Source: Blautia sp. Marseille-P3201T
GTDB taxonomy: Bacteria > Bacillota > Clostridia > Lachnospirales > Lachnospiraceae
Length of the DNA stretch: 64,000 nt
Direction of reading: 5' to 3'
NCBI RefSeq assembly: GCF_900120295.1
Contig: NZ_LT635470.1
Coordinates: 620,001-684,000, forward strand
Part shown: one piece after another, positions 25,787 to 34,726 of the stretch
Layout of the letters: the number at the start of each line of letters is the position of its first letter
Numbering within the stretch: position 1 is the first letter of the stretch
Position numbers and translations under genes: made by a program
The notes under the pieces: generated by a model
What the model saw: the letters and a program-made list of their open reading frames with translations, nothing else
Database searches by the model: none
Told to the model about the DNA's origin: nothing

Positions 25787-26863
25787 TCAGACATTATGTT
25801 TATGCACTTTTCTATATTCACCGGGAAGGACTCCGAATTCCTCTTTAAACATTTCATAAAAATGACTGGAATTCCGAAATCCCACCTGCTGCATTACTGC
25901 AGATACACTCATATCTGTTTCTTCCAACAATATTTTTACCTTCTTCAGCATTACCTTCTGACAGTATCGGGTAATCGTAAGTCCTGTAAATTTTTTAATG
26001 ACTCTGTTCAGGTAATCTCCACTATAATTCAATTCTTTTGCCAATTGCTGTCTGGAGTATTTTCCCGGATTTTGCTCGATTAAAAATTTAATACGTTCAA
26101 ACAGCTGTTCCTCTACTGTGGAGTCAAAAGTTACATGCCGTATTGTGTAGAATTCCTGTTCCTGCAGGATTCCGAATAAACGTTCCACCAAACCATTAAA
26201 AATATGCAAATATCCGGGAGCTTTTTCTAATAATTCTCTTGTCATACGTTCAAAAATTTCATAAGTCTGACTGACTCCGGTATCCCCGTCTTTTGAAGAA
26301 ATATAAAGATAGTCCTTTTTATAAAATGCTTTTTCGTCCATACTGGACATTAAAAACCGATAAATACTGCCGCTTCTTCTTTTGGAAGTTTCCAGCATCT
26401 CTCGAATATATTCCTTTGAAAGGCACAAATACACCACAAAAAAATCCCTGCCGGAAATTTCTCTGTGCTTTGTGTTACGATTAATAAAACAGCCCTCTCC
26501 CTTTCTATACACATAGGTGCTGCTCTCAATCTGCTGTTCCACTGCACCTTCCAAAACATACATCAATTCATAATAATCATGCTGATGAATTTTAATTCCC
26601 CACTCTTCCGGAAATACCATTTTTCCGTCTATACTGGTTCCCTCTACCTGTTGCTGGGTGGTAAATTTCTTTCCATCACTAATTCCCCCAAAACTAATAT
26701 TCTTCTTTTTTTCATACTGTCCTCCAGACATCACATTAATGGCAAATGGTACCTTTAAGTATCTCATATGATCTGTCCGAAGTATTTCCTGCTGTCCTTC
26801 TTTCTCATCTCTGGATGTAATTTTAATCTCATCATCCAGCGCATACCATGGGAATATAAACAT
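25787..26863 (-). CDS. AraC-family transcriptional regulator
   Basis: 358 residues. N-terminal cupin sensor part (KIHQHDYYELMYVLEGAV, about residues 90-115) and C-terminal double HTH (about 255-350): YSRQQLAKELNYSGDYLNRV and AVMQQVGFRNSSHFYEMFKE with the closing FGVLPGEYRK. The fold predicts ligand-dependent activation of neighbouring genes. The amidohydrolase-transporter pair just downstream in the same direction is the likely target. The family is certain, the ligand unknown. Confidence 0.92.
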   Translation of the reverse strand: MFIFPWYALDDEIKITSRDEKEGQQEILRTDHMRYLKVPFAINVMSGGQYEKKKNISFGGISDGKKFTTQQQVEGTSIDGKMVFPEEWGIKIHQHDYYELMYVLEGAVEQQIESSTYVYRKGEGCFINRNTKHREISGRDFFVVYLCLSKEYIREMLETSKRRSGSIYRFLMSSMDEKAFYKKDYLYISSKDGDTGVSQTYEIFERMTRELLEKAPGYLHIFNGLVERLFGILQEQEFYTIRHVTFDSTVEEQLFERIKFLIEQNPGKYSRQQLAKELNYSGDYLNRVIKKFTGLTITRYCQKVMLKKVKILLEETDMSVSAVMQQVGFRNSSHFYEMFKEEFGVLPGEYRKVHKHNV

Positions 26864-26908
26864 ATTTTCCTGTTCTCCCTCCTATATTTCTGCTACTTAT
26901 CTTCCCTC

Positions 26909-26937
26909 ATTATCCTATAATTATCAGAAAATAGCAA
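26909..26937 (-). promoter_or_regulatory. Putative AraC-regulator gene promoter
   Basis: Minus strand TTGCTA (26937-26932), 17 bp, GATAAT (26914-26909), about 45 bases before the start. Confidence 0.6.
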
Positions 26938-26960
26938 GGGAAACGCAATTTTCCTAAAAT

Positions 26961-27000
26961 AATAAAAGATAACAGACATACTATCTGTTACCCTTTTATT
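26961..27000. terminator. Terminator after the DUF6465 gene
   Basis: AATAAAAGATAACAGA (26961-26976) pairs with TCTGTTACCCTTTTATT (26984-27000), 7-nt loop; T-rich ends on both strands. Confidence 0.78.
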
Positions 27001-27034
27001 ATCAGCCTCTATTTTTTCTTCAATATCCGAAAAA

Positions 27035-27391
27035 CTATAAAAGAATTTTCTTTCCGCCTTCTACAACTTCTCCATTCACTACATAATATGCAGCGTTTTC
27101 TTCTGGTTTTATATAAATCTGAATTTCTGTAATATCGCTTTCTTTTTTGCCGGTTTCTTCTGTCCAGGCTTTTTTCACTGCTGCTCTGACTTCATTTATA
27201 TCATATTCCTGACCTGCATACTGTACAAATACGGTTTCTGTCACTTCTTTTTTTACTGTGCTTTTTTTCGCAGCTGTTTTCTTTGTTGTTTTTGTTGTTG
27301 CTTTTGTTGCCTTTTCTGTTACTTTTTCTGTCTTCGCCGGAGTAGTCTTTGTTGTTGCTTCTGTTACACTTTTTGTAGTTGTTCTTTTCAT
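27035..27391 (-). CDS. DUF6465-family protein with Lys/Thr/Ala-rich N-terminus
   Basis: 118 residues. Residues 1-50 are a low-complexity basic tail of Lys, Thr, Ala and Glu (repeated TTK, KKT, ATK), resembling histone-like tails. The C-terminal half is a compact domain (FVQYAGQEYDINEVRAAVKK ... IQIYIKPEENAAYYVVNGEV), found in Lachnospiraceae and called DUF6465. The tail could bind nucleic acid or another polyanion; no function is established. It has its own promoter and terminator, so it is a separate unit. Ends in TAG. Confidence 0.82.
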   Translation of the reverse strand: MKRTTTKSVTEATTKTTPAKTEKVTEKATKATTKTTKKTAAKKSTVKKEVTETVFVQYAGQEYDINEVRAAVKKAWTEETGKKESDITEIQIYIKPEENAAYYVVNGEVVEGGKKILL

Positions 27392-27435
27392 AAGTGTTAT
27401 CCTCCTTTTTCCTCTGTCTTATCATGACGCCTTTT

Positions 27436-27464
27436 ATCATATACCTTTTTTGAAAATATTTCAA
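27436..27464 (-). promoter_or_regulatory. DUF6465 gene promoter
   Basis: Minus strand TTGAAA (27464-27459), 17 bp, TATGAT (27441-27436). Good GGAGG ribosome site follows. Confidence 0.82.
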
Positions 27465-27471
27465 TATCTGA

Positions 27472-28494
27472 TTATTCGTCTAACATTTCCAAAGACAAAT
27501 CGTTAAGCTTGCATAAGGTATTGACTACTGCAAAGATAATCACTGCTCCCAGCTTGGCAGTGGTATTGTCCTGGTCAAAGCGTGGGGAAATCTCACATAT
27601 ATCAAATCCACGAATTTTACGCGTTCTTAAAATATGTTTAATAATAGGAAGAACCACCTCCGGATCTAATCCTAAAGCCTGCGTAGCACTTACCCCCGGT
27701 GCAAAAGCAGAAGAAAATACATCTGTACAAATCGTAATATATGCAGAATTACATTTATACAAAAACGTATCTACCTTTTCTAAGATGGTAGAGAAATTAG
27801 AATTTTGTATTTCTTTAGCCAGAATATAATTTGTTCCCAATGCTTTTGCATATTTAAACAAACTCACAGTATTACTGTGTTCCTGAATACCCAGAGGCAA
27901 ATAGCGGTATTCAGCATTTTCTTTTTTATAAATATCAGCAATCTGGCGGAACATAGAGCCGGAAGATGGCCCATTATCATAAGGTCTTAAATCAAAATGT
28001 GCGTCAAAATTAATAATTCCCATATCCAGAGTATGATTTTCCTTCTTTAAATCTGCCATTTGTCCCTGAAAATGTCCGAAAGTGGTTTCATGTCCACCTC
28101 CCAGTACAATTGGAAACAAATTCATTTGCAAAAGCTTCTCCACTGCCAGACCTAAAAGTCTTTGTCCTTCTTCCATAGAAATTTCATCGCAAAGAATATT
28201 CCCCGCATCATAAAACTTCACTTCCTGCGAAAAAGTACAAGGAAGATTTGACATCTGACCTCTGATAAAATCCGGTGCCAGAGCAGTTCCTACTCGTCCC
28301 TTATTTCGCTTAACCCCCTGCTCACTGCAAAAACCAATAAAGGCAAACGCTAACTTACTTTCCGGTACTTCTTCCTGCTGATTTAAATCCAAAGGCTTTA
28401 CCCATTGATGCCATCGAAACGCATCATAATCTGTGGTGCTGTCTACGCGTCCTTTCCAATACTCCATAGCGCTTATATAGTTTGTTAATAACAT
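27472..28494 (-). CDS. hutG: HutG-like formimidoylglutamase (arginase/agmatinase superfamily)
   Basis: 340 residues of the ureohydrolase fold. Manganese-site motifs are GGGHET (H135) and NFDAHFD (D164, H166, D168). The last motif, which in arginases is D-x-D, reads ITICTDVFSSAFAPGVSA, with Cys256 in place of the first Asp and Asp258 kept. FAPGVSA is characteristic of formimidoylglutamases, which hydrolyse N-formimino-glutamate to glutamate and formamide. The gene follows folBK by 24 nt in the folate operon; no other histidine-degradation gene is visible in the window. The unusual ligand leaves substrate and activity open. Confidence 0.82.
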   Translation of the reverse strand: MLLTNYISAMEYWKGRVDSTTDYDAFRWHQWVKPLDLNQQEEVPESKLAFAFIGFCSEQGVKRNKGRVGTALAPDFIRGQMSNLPCTFSQEVKFYDAGNILCDEISMEEGQRLLGLAVEKLLQMNLFPIVLGGGHETTFGHFQGQMADLKKENHTLDMGIINFDAHFDLRPYDNGPSSGSMFRQIADIYKKENAEYRYLPLGIQEHSNTVSLFKYAKALGTNYILAKEIQNSNFSTILEKVDTFLYKCNSAYITICTDVFSSAFAPGVSATQALGLDPEVVLPIIKHILRTRKIRGFDICEISPRFDQDNTTAKLGAVIIFAVVNTLCKLNDLSLEMLDE

Positions 28495-28518
28495 CTCTTT
28501 CCCCTTCCTTCTTCATTT

Positions 28519-29340
28519 CTACTGCAGTTCCTCCAGCATCTGCAGAACTGTTTTTTTAGAAACAGGATGGCGCAGATTTGGTGCAATTTCGCTCAAAGGT
28601 TTTAAGACAAAATCACGCAGATGCATTTCAATATGAGGAATAATCAAATCATCTGTTTCCATTACTACATCATCATATAATAAAATATCTAAATCTAAAG
28701 TACGTGGTCCCCAGCGTACAATCCGCTCTCTGTGGGCTTCTTTTTCTATCTCATGGAGCACATCTAAAAGCTCTTCCGGAGAAAGCAGTGTTTTTATCTG
28801 GGCACAGGCATTTAAAAAGTCATCCTGTTCTACTCCGCCATAAGGCTCTGTTACCAGATATTTCGATACCTTTTCCACCTGACAGCCTTTTACCTTATTT
28901 AAGGCTTCCATTGCTCCGTCCAAATATGCTTTTTTATCTCCCATATTAGAGCCCATACCCAAATATGCCCTGTGCCAAAATCTGCTGATTTTTACAGAGG
29001 CATACTTTAACGGAAGACCGATTGGCGCCCACGGTTTCTTTAATTCCAAGGTGACGCCTGCCAGCAGCGGATATTCAAATAACAATGCTTCTACCAGATT
29101 TTCTGCTGCTGCCTCAATCAATTTATAGGTATTTTCCTGCATAAAATTTGTAATAAAATGACTTACAGAGCCATAATCAATGGAACATTCCAGTTCATCT
29201 GTTGTTCCTGCTTTTCTGGTATTTGTATATAAAATTACAGACACAATAAAACGCTGTCCTAATTTTGTTTCTTCCGGAAATACCCCATGTCTGGCATAAA
29301 TTTCCAAATCTTCTATATGAATTTCATCATATTTCATCAT
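28519..29340 (-). CDS. folK: Bifunctional dihydroneopterin aldolase / HPPK (FolB-FolK)
   Basis: 273 residues in two domains. FolB (1-118): IHIEDLEIYARHGVFPEE with the catalytic region TYKLIEAAAENL and LKKPWAPI. FolK (about 125-273): YLGMGSNMGDKKAYLDGA, YGGVEQDDFLNA and the ATP/metal site RWGPRTLDLDILLYDD. Converts dihydroneopterin to hydroxymethyl-dihydropterin and then pyrophosphorylates it. Its start overlaps the folP stop by 4 nt. Ends with TAG. Confidence 0.96.
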   Translation of the reverse strand: MMKYDEIHIEDLEIYARHGVFPEETKLGQRFIVSVILYTNTRKAGTTDELECSIDYGSVSHFITNFMQENTYKLIEAAAENLVEALLFEYPLLAGVTLELKKPWAPIGLPLKYASVKISRFWHRAYLGMGSNMGDKKAYLDGAMEALNKVKGCQVEKVSKYLVTEPYGGVEQDDFLNACAQIKTLLSPEELLDVLHEIEKEAHRERIVRWGPRTLDLDILLYDDVVMETDDLIIPHIEMHLRDFVLKPLSEIAPNLRHPVSKKTVLQMLEELQ

Positions 29341-30155
29341 GCTTTACACTCCCTTAAAATAGCCTGTGTCATTCGGATTGCCCGTAAGTTTTCTTTTACA
29401 TCATGTACACGCACAAAGGCCGCACCTTTTTCAACCCCCATAACCGTCGTAACCATGGTTCCTTCTACACGTTCATCAGAAGGCAGATCTAAGGTCAGTC
29501 CAATTACAGATTTTCTGGAAGTAGCAAGCAAAACAGGATATCCGATTTCTTTCAATTTTTCCAGTTGATGAATGGCGATTAAATTCTGCTCATAAGTTTT
29601 ACCAAATCCTACACCGGGATCTAAAATAATATGTTCATCAGGAATATTTGCTGCCTTTGCAATGGCTACGGACTCTCTTAAATCCTCACACATTTCTTCC
29701 ATAAAATCACCATAATCTGTATTATCCCGATTATGCATCAGACAGCATGGAACCTGATACTGTGCAATTAACTGGGCAACTTTTTTATCATATTTTAATC
29801 CCCAGATATCATTTACCATATCAGCTCCTGCCTTTAATGCAGCTTCCACAACCTGGCTTTTGTAGCTGTCAATGGATACCGGAATATCAAAATTTTTCTT
29901 TATCATTTCAATAACAGGGACAACACGTTCTATTTCTTCCTGTATAGTAATCTGCACATGTCCGGGACGGGTAGACTCACCTCCCACGTCAATAATACCT
30001 GCGCCTTCTTCAATCATATCTGCAACATGCTGTTTTGCTTTTTCCAGATTATTCCATCTTCCCCCATCTGAAAAAGAGTCCGGTGTTACATTTAAAATCC
30101 CCATAATATTACAGTCATTTTCTACATCAAAAAAACGATTTCCGATTTTCATCAT
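29337..30155 (-). CDS. folP: Dihydropteroate synthase
   Basis: 272 residues. TIM barrel with GILNVTPDSFSDGG near the N-terminus, GGESTRPG and DPGVGFGKT, and the C-terminal RVHDV. Joins hydroxymethyl-dihydropterin pyrophosphate to p-aminobenzoate; the sulfonamide target. pABA would come from the divergent pabABC genes. Standard length, no resistance insertion seen. Co-transcribed with folBK and the HD gene. Confidence 0.97.
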   Translation of the reverse strand: MMKIGNRFFDVENDCNIMGILNVTPDSFSDGGRWNNLEKAKQHVADMIEEGAGIIDVGGESTRPGHVQITIQEEIERVVPVIEMIKKNFDIPVSIDSYKSQVVEAALKAGADMVNDIWGLKYDKKVAQLIAQYQVPCCLMHNRDNTDYGDFMEEMCEDLRESVAIAKAANIPDEHIILDPGVGFGKTYEQNLIAIHQLEKLKEIGYPVLLATSRKSVIGLTLDLPSDERVEGTMVTTVMGVEKGAAFVRVHDVKENLRAIRMTQAILRECKA

Positions 30156-30175
30156 TTCTTTCTACCTCTTTACTT

Positions 30176-30712
30176 TTATATTTTTAATTTATTATTTTTC
30201 TTCTCTGCTGACCAGTTACATTCTGAAAAAGCCGGACAAAATTTACACATCCTGGACTGTTTATCTGCCCGGTAAATCAATCCTGCAAGGTTCTGTTCCC
30301 GTCTTGTTTCTACACTTCTGTGAGCTGTAATAGCTGAAACAATCTCCCTTTTTTCCTCTTGGTTAAACCCACAGTCCTTTAGTATTTTTTCTGCCAGTTC
30401 TGCCCCTGCTTCCTCATGAGATATCCCCTCAGAATACTGTAAAAATCTCCCTATATCATGAAGGAATGCTGCCGCATAAATCATTTCCTTTGAAATACCA
30501 CAGTTTTCTTCCAGATTTTCTATGTATGCAATTCTCGCCACATCCAGTAAATGCTCAATCCCATGTTTACAGAAGATCCTGTCCTTTTCTGCTTCTTTTA
30601 ACTGTGCAATATGCAATTTCCATAAAGGATGGTCTGAAATTCCATTAACACGTTCCATATTATCTTGACTCCAGCATTCTGTAAAATTGATTTTGGAGCT
30701 TTTCGTCTTCAT
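30176..30712 (-). CDS. HD-domain phosphohydrolase in the folate operon
   Basis: 178 residues. HD motifs: H50 and H54 ([12 protein letters not shown]), H85-D86 ([11 protein letters not shown]), a distal H131 (TAHRSVE) and D150 (IYRADKQS). The C-terminus carries a C-x2-C-x5-C cysteine motif ([10 protein letters not shown]), possibly a metal site. Metal-dependent phosphohydrolase by fold. It sits between folE and folP, exactly where dihydroneopterin triphosphate must lose its phosphates, and no Nudix FolQ is encoded in the operon. That role is inference. The ATG at 30712 is preferred (MKTKSSKIN) and overlaps the end of folE by 53 nt. Confidence 0.82.
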   Translation of the reverse strand: MKTKSSKINFTECWSQDNMERVNGISDHPLWKLHIAQLKEAEKDRIFCKHGIEHLLDVARIAYIENLEENCGISKEMIYAAAFLHDIGRFLQYSEGISHEEAGAELAEKILKDCGFNQEEKREIVSAITAHRSVETRREQNLAGLIYRADKQSRMCKFCPAFSECNWSAEKKNNKLKI

Positions 30713-31217
30713 TAAACACACCTCTCGTAACAACTGTCACTGTCTTTGCCCCCGGCTTTTTAATTCCACGCATTGTCATACACATATGCTCTGCTTCAAT
30801 TAGAACCATGACTCCATAAGGTTTTAATTCTTCCATAAATACATCTGCAATCTGCGCTGTCAAACGTTCCTGAAGCTGAAAACGCTTTGCAAAAACTTCT
30901 AATGTTCTGGCAATTTTACTCAGTCCTACTACTTCTCCGTTGGGAATATAAGCAACCGCTGCTTTCCCATAAAAAGGAAGCATGTGATGCTCACAGAAAG
31001 AATAAAAAGGAATGTCTTTTTCCATTACCATATCATTATTATCTACATGAAATCTCTTTTTTAAATGCTCTGCTGCGTCATCTGTATAGCCTGCTGCCAG
31101 CTCTTCGTACATTCTGGCAATGCGGTCCGGTGTCTCTAAGAGTCCTTCTCGGTGAATATCCTCTCCGATACCTTCTAAAATTAATCTTACGCCTTCTTCA
31201 ATTTTTTTCTTATCCAT
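30660..31217 (-). CDS. folE: GTP cyclohydrolase I (FolE)
   Basis: 185 residues, full length. Zinc and catalytic motifs: [12 protein letters not shown] (Cys and His ligands), [16 protein letters not shown] and [13 protein letters not shown]. Converts GTP to dihydroneopterin triphosphate, the first step of folate synthesis. The ATG at 31217 ([10 protein letters not shown]) follows GGAGG by 8 bases; it overlaps the folC stop by 8 nt. Confidence 0.97.
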   Translation of the reverse strand: MDKKKIEEGVRLILEGIGEDIHREGLLETPDRIARMYEELAAGYTDDAAEHLKKRFHVDNNDMVMEKDIPFYSFCEHHMLPFYGKAAVAYIPNGEVVGLSKIARTLEVFAKRFQLQERLTAQIADVFMEELKPYGVMVLIEAEHMCMTMRGIKKPGAKTVTVVTRGVFNEDEKLQNQFYRMLESR

Positions 31218-32508
31218 TTCTTCTTCCTCCATCCTGTATTGCCTTGGCTGCTATACCAAGAAAAGATAAGGAACCAAAAATAACCAGCACATCCTCGGCT
31301 CCCATATAGCTTAAATTCTTCTCAATCGCTGCTTCTATGCTCTCACCTGTCTCAACAGAAGCATTCACCTTTTCCACATGTTTTCTCAAATCCTCTGCCG
31401 GCAAAGCACGGGGATTATCCGGCGTTTCCACAGTAATAATGTGTTCTGCAAGGGGTGCTGTAATTTCAATAATTTTTTTATAATCTTTATCCTGAAAAAC
31501 TCCAAAAACATAATACAGCTTTTTTCCTTTGAAATATAATTCCAAAGATTTTCTTAAAGCTTCTGCTGCCTGCGGATTGTGAGCACCATCTAAAATAATC
31601 AGTGGATTTTGAGACATTACGGTAAACCTTCCCGTCCATTTTGTCTCTTTCATTCCTGCATATACTGCTTCATCCAGTAAAGAAAAACCAGCTTTACGAA
31701 GCTGATTAACGGCTTCTAAAGCCAATGCTCCGTTTTCTATCTGAAATTCTCCTGCCAGAGAAATCTCTATATTTTTCCATTCTTTATAGGAAAAACTCTG
31801 TTGGATGTATCCATAATGTACATCTTTAATTTCTTCTCTCTCTACTTCACAAAATTGGCATTCTTTCTCTTTACAGACCCTCTGAAGCACCTCTTTTGCT
31901 TCTTCTTTCTGAACAGCTGTCACCATTGTTGTATGAGGTTTAATAATACCTGCTTTCTGAGCAGCAATTTCTTTTAATGTTTTTCCTAATATATCTGTAT
32001 GATCCATACTGATTGGCGCAATAACTTCCAGTTGTGTTGTCTCAATAATGTTTGTGGCATCTAAAGCGCCTCCCAGTCCTGTTTCCAGAACTACAATATC
32101 ACAATTTTTTTCCTTAAAATATAAAAAAGCCAGGGCTGTTTCAATTTCAAAAGCAGTAGGAACTCCTGCTTTCTTTTCCTTCATATCAGCTACCGCATCT
32201 GCAATAGCTGTTACATGTCGCGCCAAAGCTTCTTTTTCAATAATTTCTTCATTCACCTGAATTCTCTCTCGATAAGAAAACAGTGTAGGAGAAATATATC
32301 GCCCTGTCCGATACCCTGCTTTACGCAAGATTGTGGACAGATACGCCAGCACCGTTCCCTTGCCATTTGTTCCGGAAATGTGAATAAATTTCAAACTTTC
32401 CTGGGGATTATCAAGTCTGTCTAACAGTGCTTTCATATTCTCCAAGCCAAGTACACTTCCGTATTTGGAGGTTTCATCCAAATATACTCTTGCTTCTTCG
32501 TAATTCAT
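31210..32508 (-). CDS. folC: Bifunctional folylpolyglutamate / dihydrofolate synthase
   Basis: 432 residues. Mur-ligase fold: P-loop [15 protein letters not shown] near residue 42, [11 protein letters not shown] (carbamylated-Lys region follows as AAQKAGIIK), and [13 protein letters not shown] in the C-terminal domain. Adds glutamate to dihydropteroate and to folates. First gene of the folC-folE-HD-folP-folBK(-hutG) operon and directly behind a strong promoter. Confidence 0.96.
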   Translation of the reverse strand: MNYEEARVYLDETSKYGSVLGLENMKALLDRLDNPQESLKFIHISGTNGKGTVLAYLSTILRKAGYRTGRYISPTLFSYRERIQVNEEIIEKEALARHVTAIADAVADMKEKKAGVPTAFEIETALAFLYFKEKNCDIVVLETGLGGALDATNIIETTQLEVIAPISMDHTDILGKTLKEIAAQKAGIIKPHTTMVTAVQKEEAKEVLQRVCKEKECQFCEVEREEIKDVHYGYIQQSFSYKEWKNIEISLAGEFQIENGALALEAVNQLRKAGFSLLDEAVYAGMKETKWTGRFTVMSQNPLIILDGAHNPQAAEALRKSLELYFKGKKLYYVFGVFQDKDYKKIIEITAPLAEHIITVETPDNPRALPAEDLRKHVEKVNASVETGESIEAAIEKNLSYMGAEDVLVIFGSLSFLGIAAKAIQDGGRRNG

Positions 32509-32546
32509 GTCTGCTCCTATCTGAGATATTCTCTTTTTTACGACTC

Positions 32547-32575
32547 ATTATAGACCTCTTTTACAGTAATCTCAA
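32547..32575 (-). promoter_or_regulatory. Folate operon promoter
   Basis: Minus strand TTGAGA (32575-32570), 17 bp, TATAAT (32552-32547), about 39 bases from the folC start. Divergent from the pabA promoter 40 bp away. Confidence 0.85.
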
Positions 32576-32616
32576 CATTTTTTTCAATTTTATAGTCTTT
32601 TTAAGCGTAAAAAAAA

Positions 32617-32645
32617 TAGACAGTTGGAAAAAACCATGCTACAAT
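32617..32645 (+). promoter_or_regulatory. pabABC promoter
   Basis: TAGACA (32617-32622), 17 bp, TACAAT (32640-32645). Transcription would start near 32652, some 120 bases before pabA. Confidence 0.75.
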
Positions 32646-32678
32646 AAGAAAAATAAAAATATCAGGTGTGCCCAATTT

Positions 32679-32705
32679 ATGGAAGACTGCCAAAAAAGGT
32701 TCTGA
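32679..32705 (+). other. Possible leader peptide MEDCQKRF upstream of pabA
   Basis: An 8-codon open frame with ATG at 32679, preceded at 10 bases by AGGTG. Its coding sequence covers the 5' arm of the terminator hairpin, so ribosomes on it would disrupt the hairpin. No run of one amino acid is present. A second frame from GTG 32668 (MPNLWKTAKK...) stays open into pabA. Both are unproven. Confidence 0.3.
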
Positions 32706-32736
32706 AAATGAGCCTCTTTTGGCAGTCTTTTTTTTG
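32683..32736 (+). terminator. Intrinsic terminator/attenuator in the pabA leader
   Basis: AAGACTGCCAAAA (32683-32695) pairs perfectly with TTTTGGCAGTCTT (32717-32729), extended by AGG/CCT, followed by eight T (32728-32735). It lies between the pabA promoter and start codon with no plus-strand gene before it. Most transcripts should end here unless the hairpin is prevented. Confidence 0.85.
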
Positions 32737-32772
32737 TTTCATAGGAAATTACACCATACACAGGAGGAAACC

Positions 32773-33384
32773 ATGTATTTAATGATTGATAATTATGATT
32801 CTTTTGTCTACAATCTGGCTTGTTATCTGGAAGAATGTGGAGAAAAGGTCTTGTTAATACGAAATGATAAAATTACTATACCGGAAATAGAAGAACTGTT
32901 ATCCAGCAGGTGTTTGGAAGGTTTGATTTTATCTCCCGGTCCCAAAAGTCCCAAAGACTGTGGAAACTGTAAAGAAATTCTGGAAAAAACCGCAGGAAAA
33001 ATCCCCATTTTAGGAGTTTGTCTTGGACACCAGATTATCGGTCATGTGTTTGGTGCATCCATACAAAAAGGAGCAAAACCCATGCACGGAAAAGTTACAC
33101 AAATACGAAATAATCAGACAGGACTTTTTGAAGGTCTTCCGAAAACATACCCGGTAACCAGATACCACTCTCTTGTTGTTTCTGACCATGCTTTTCCGGA
33201 TTGTCTGAAAATTGATGCTCTTTCCGAAGACGGCGTTATTATGGCGCTTCATCACAAATCATTTCCTATTTATGGAGTACAGTTTCATCCCGAAGCAGTT
33301 CTTACAGAATATGGTCATGAACTGTTAAAAAATTTTACAAAAATATGTAAGAAATGGAGAGAAAACAATGGTTACGAAAGTTAA
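32773..33384 (+). CDS. pabA: Aminodeoxychorismate synthase, glutamine amidotransferase component
   Basis: 203 residues, class I amidotransferase. Starts YLMIDNYDSFVYNL; catalytic Cys in GVCLGHQIIG, His-Glu in QFHPEAVLTEYG. Supplies ammonia to PabB. Sequence alone would also allow TrpG, but the downstream pabB and pabC and the divergent folate operon decide for PabA. The ATG at 32773 follows AGGAGG. The 3' end overlaps pabB by 17 nt. Confidence 0.94.
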   Translation: MYLMIDNYDSFVYNLACYLEECGEKVLLIRNDKITIPEIEELLSSRCLEGLILSPGPKSPKDCGNCKEILEKTAGKIPILGVCLGHQIIGHVFGASIQKGAKPMHGKVTQIRNNQTGLFEGLPKTYPVTRYHSLVVSDHAFPDCLKIDALSEDGVIMALHHKSFPIYGVQFHPEAVLTEYGHELLKNFTKICKKWRENNGYES

Positions 33385-34726
33385 AAAACTGGATTTTTAC
33401 AAAAGAGCAGAAGATATTTTTGAAAAATATAAAGATGAAAGTATGGCAATTTTTTTAGACTCTTCTTTAGAAAATGCTATGGGACAATACTCCATTATCG
33501 GTCTAAAACCCTATCTTATTTTAAAGGAATGTGATGGTGTTTTTTACGAAAATGATGTGCCTCAGGAAATAACCTTCGAAGAAGGTATGCGGAAATATTT
33601 AAAAAAACAGGAAGAAAAAAATCCCACAAACCTTCCTCTTATTGCCGGTGCACTGGGTTATTTTTCTTATGATTACGGACGAAAATTCGAACAGATTTCC
33701 AGCCGTCACCCCAAAAAACTTTCTGTTCCTGATGCATTATTTGTCTTCTATGACCTTCTGATTATTGATGACAAAGTTGAAAAATCTCTATACATCACCG
33801 CACGGGGAGAAACAAAAAATCAGGATACGGCAATTGCAGATTTAGAACAGGAAATGAAAGAATGTCTCTCTTATAAAAGACCTGAAAAGCAATTCTCTCT
33901 TGCCAAATTCACACCAAATTTCACAAAAGAAGATTACAAAAATGCCATTGACAAAATGATTTCTTATATTATAGAAGGTGATATTTACATCGCAAATATG
34001 ACGCAGCAGCTCACCATAGAAAGTAAAAAATCTCCTTATGACGTATACCGTTATCTGCGTACCCATAACCCTTCACCCTTTGGAGGATTTTTCCAATGTG
34101 ATACGTTTCAAGTGGTATGTGCCTCACCGGAACGCTTTTTAAAAGTAAAAGACCGATACATTGAAACACGCCCGATTAAAGGTACCAGAAAACGCGGGGA
34201 AACTCCCGAGGAAGATCGGCTATTAAAGGAAGAACTGAAAAACTCCTCCAAAGACCGCAGTGAGCTTTTAATGATTGTGGATTTGGAAAGAAATGACTTA
34301 AACCATGTCTGTGAAGCAGGAAGTGTAAAAGTAACCGAACATTTTGCAGTAGAAACTTATTCCACTGTTTTTCATTTAGTTACTACCATCATCGGAAAAT
34401 TAAAAGAGGAACTTCATTCCTTTGATTTAATCGAAGCTGCTTTTCCTGGAGGGTCAATTACAGGGGCACCTAAGATACGGGCCATGGAAATTATTGATGA
34501 ATTAGAGCATGACCGGCGTAATCTGTATACCGGTTCTATGGGGTACTTCTCCTTTGACGGAAATTGCGATTTTAATATTATCATCCGCACAGCTGTTCAT
34601 CAGGATAATCAATATCATCTGGGCGTTGGCGGAGGAATTACCTGTGAGTCAGATTTAGAATTTGAATACGAAGAAACACTGCAAAAAGCAAAAGCTCTTT
34701 TAGAAGCTTTATGGGAGGAAAAATAA
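33368..34726 (+). CDS. pabB: Aminodeoxychorismate synthase component I
   Basis: 452 residues, chorismate-binding enzyme. Motifs ETRPIKGTRKRG, DLERNDLNHVCEAGSV, AAFPGGSITGAPKIRAMEI (the TrpE/PabB diagnostic PGGSITGAPK) and GVGGGITCESD. Converts chorismate and ammonia to 4-amino-4-deoxychorismate. The PIKGT lysine typical of PabB is present, supporting PabB over TrpE. Its TAA shares an A with the pabC ATG. Confidence 0.95.
   Translation: MVTKVKKLDFYKRAEDIFEKYKDESMAIFLDSSLENAMGQYSIIGLKPYLILKECDGVFYENDVPQEITFEEGMRKYLKKQEEKNPTNLPLIAGALGYFSYDYGRKFEQISSRHPKKLSVPDALFVFYDLLIIDDKVEKSLYITARGETKNQDTAIADLEQEMKECLSYKRPEKQFSLAKFTPNFTKEDYKNAIDKMISYIIEGDIYIANMTQQLTIESKKSPYDVYRYLRTHNPSPFGGFFQCDTFQVVCASPERFLKVKDRYIETRPIKGTRKRGETPEEDRLLKEELKNSSKDRSELLMIVDLERNDLNHVCEAGSVKVTEHFAVETYSTVFHLVTTIIGKLKEELHSFDLIEAAFPGGSITGAPKIRAMEIIDELEHDRRNLYTGSMGYFSFDGNCDFNIIIRTAVHQDNQYHLGVGGGITCESDLEFEYEETLQKAKALLEALWEEK

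Noticed and set aside
27230-27390. Tandem-looking TTG/TTT repeats, possible repeat array
   Set aside because: They are the Lys/Thr/Ala codons of the DUF6465 N-terminal tail, without constant spacers or unit length.
32509-32772. THF riboswitch or T-box in the fol/pab gap
   Set aside because: The space between the pabA start point and terminator is about 30 nt and no T-box or THF-type conserved core was recognised.
33868-34726. PabB as anthranilate synthase TrpE with TrpG
   Set aside because: The adjacent pabC, the divergent folate operon and the PIKGT motif point to p-aminobenzoate; no trp genes are visible.
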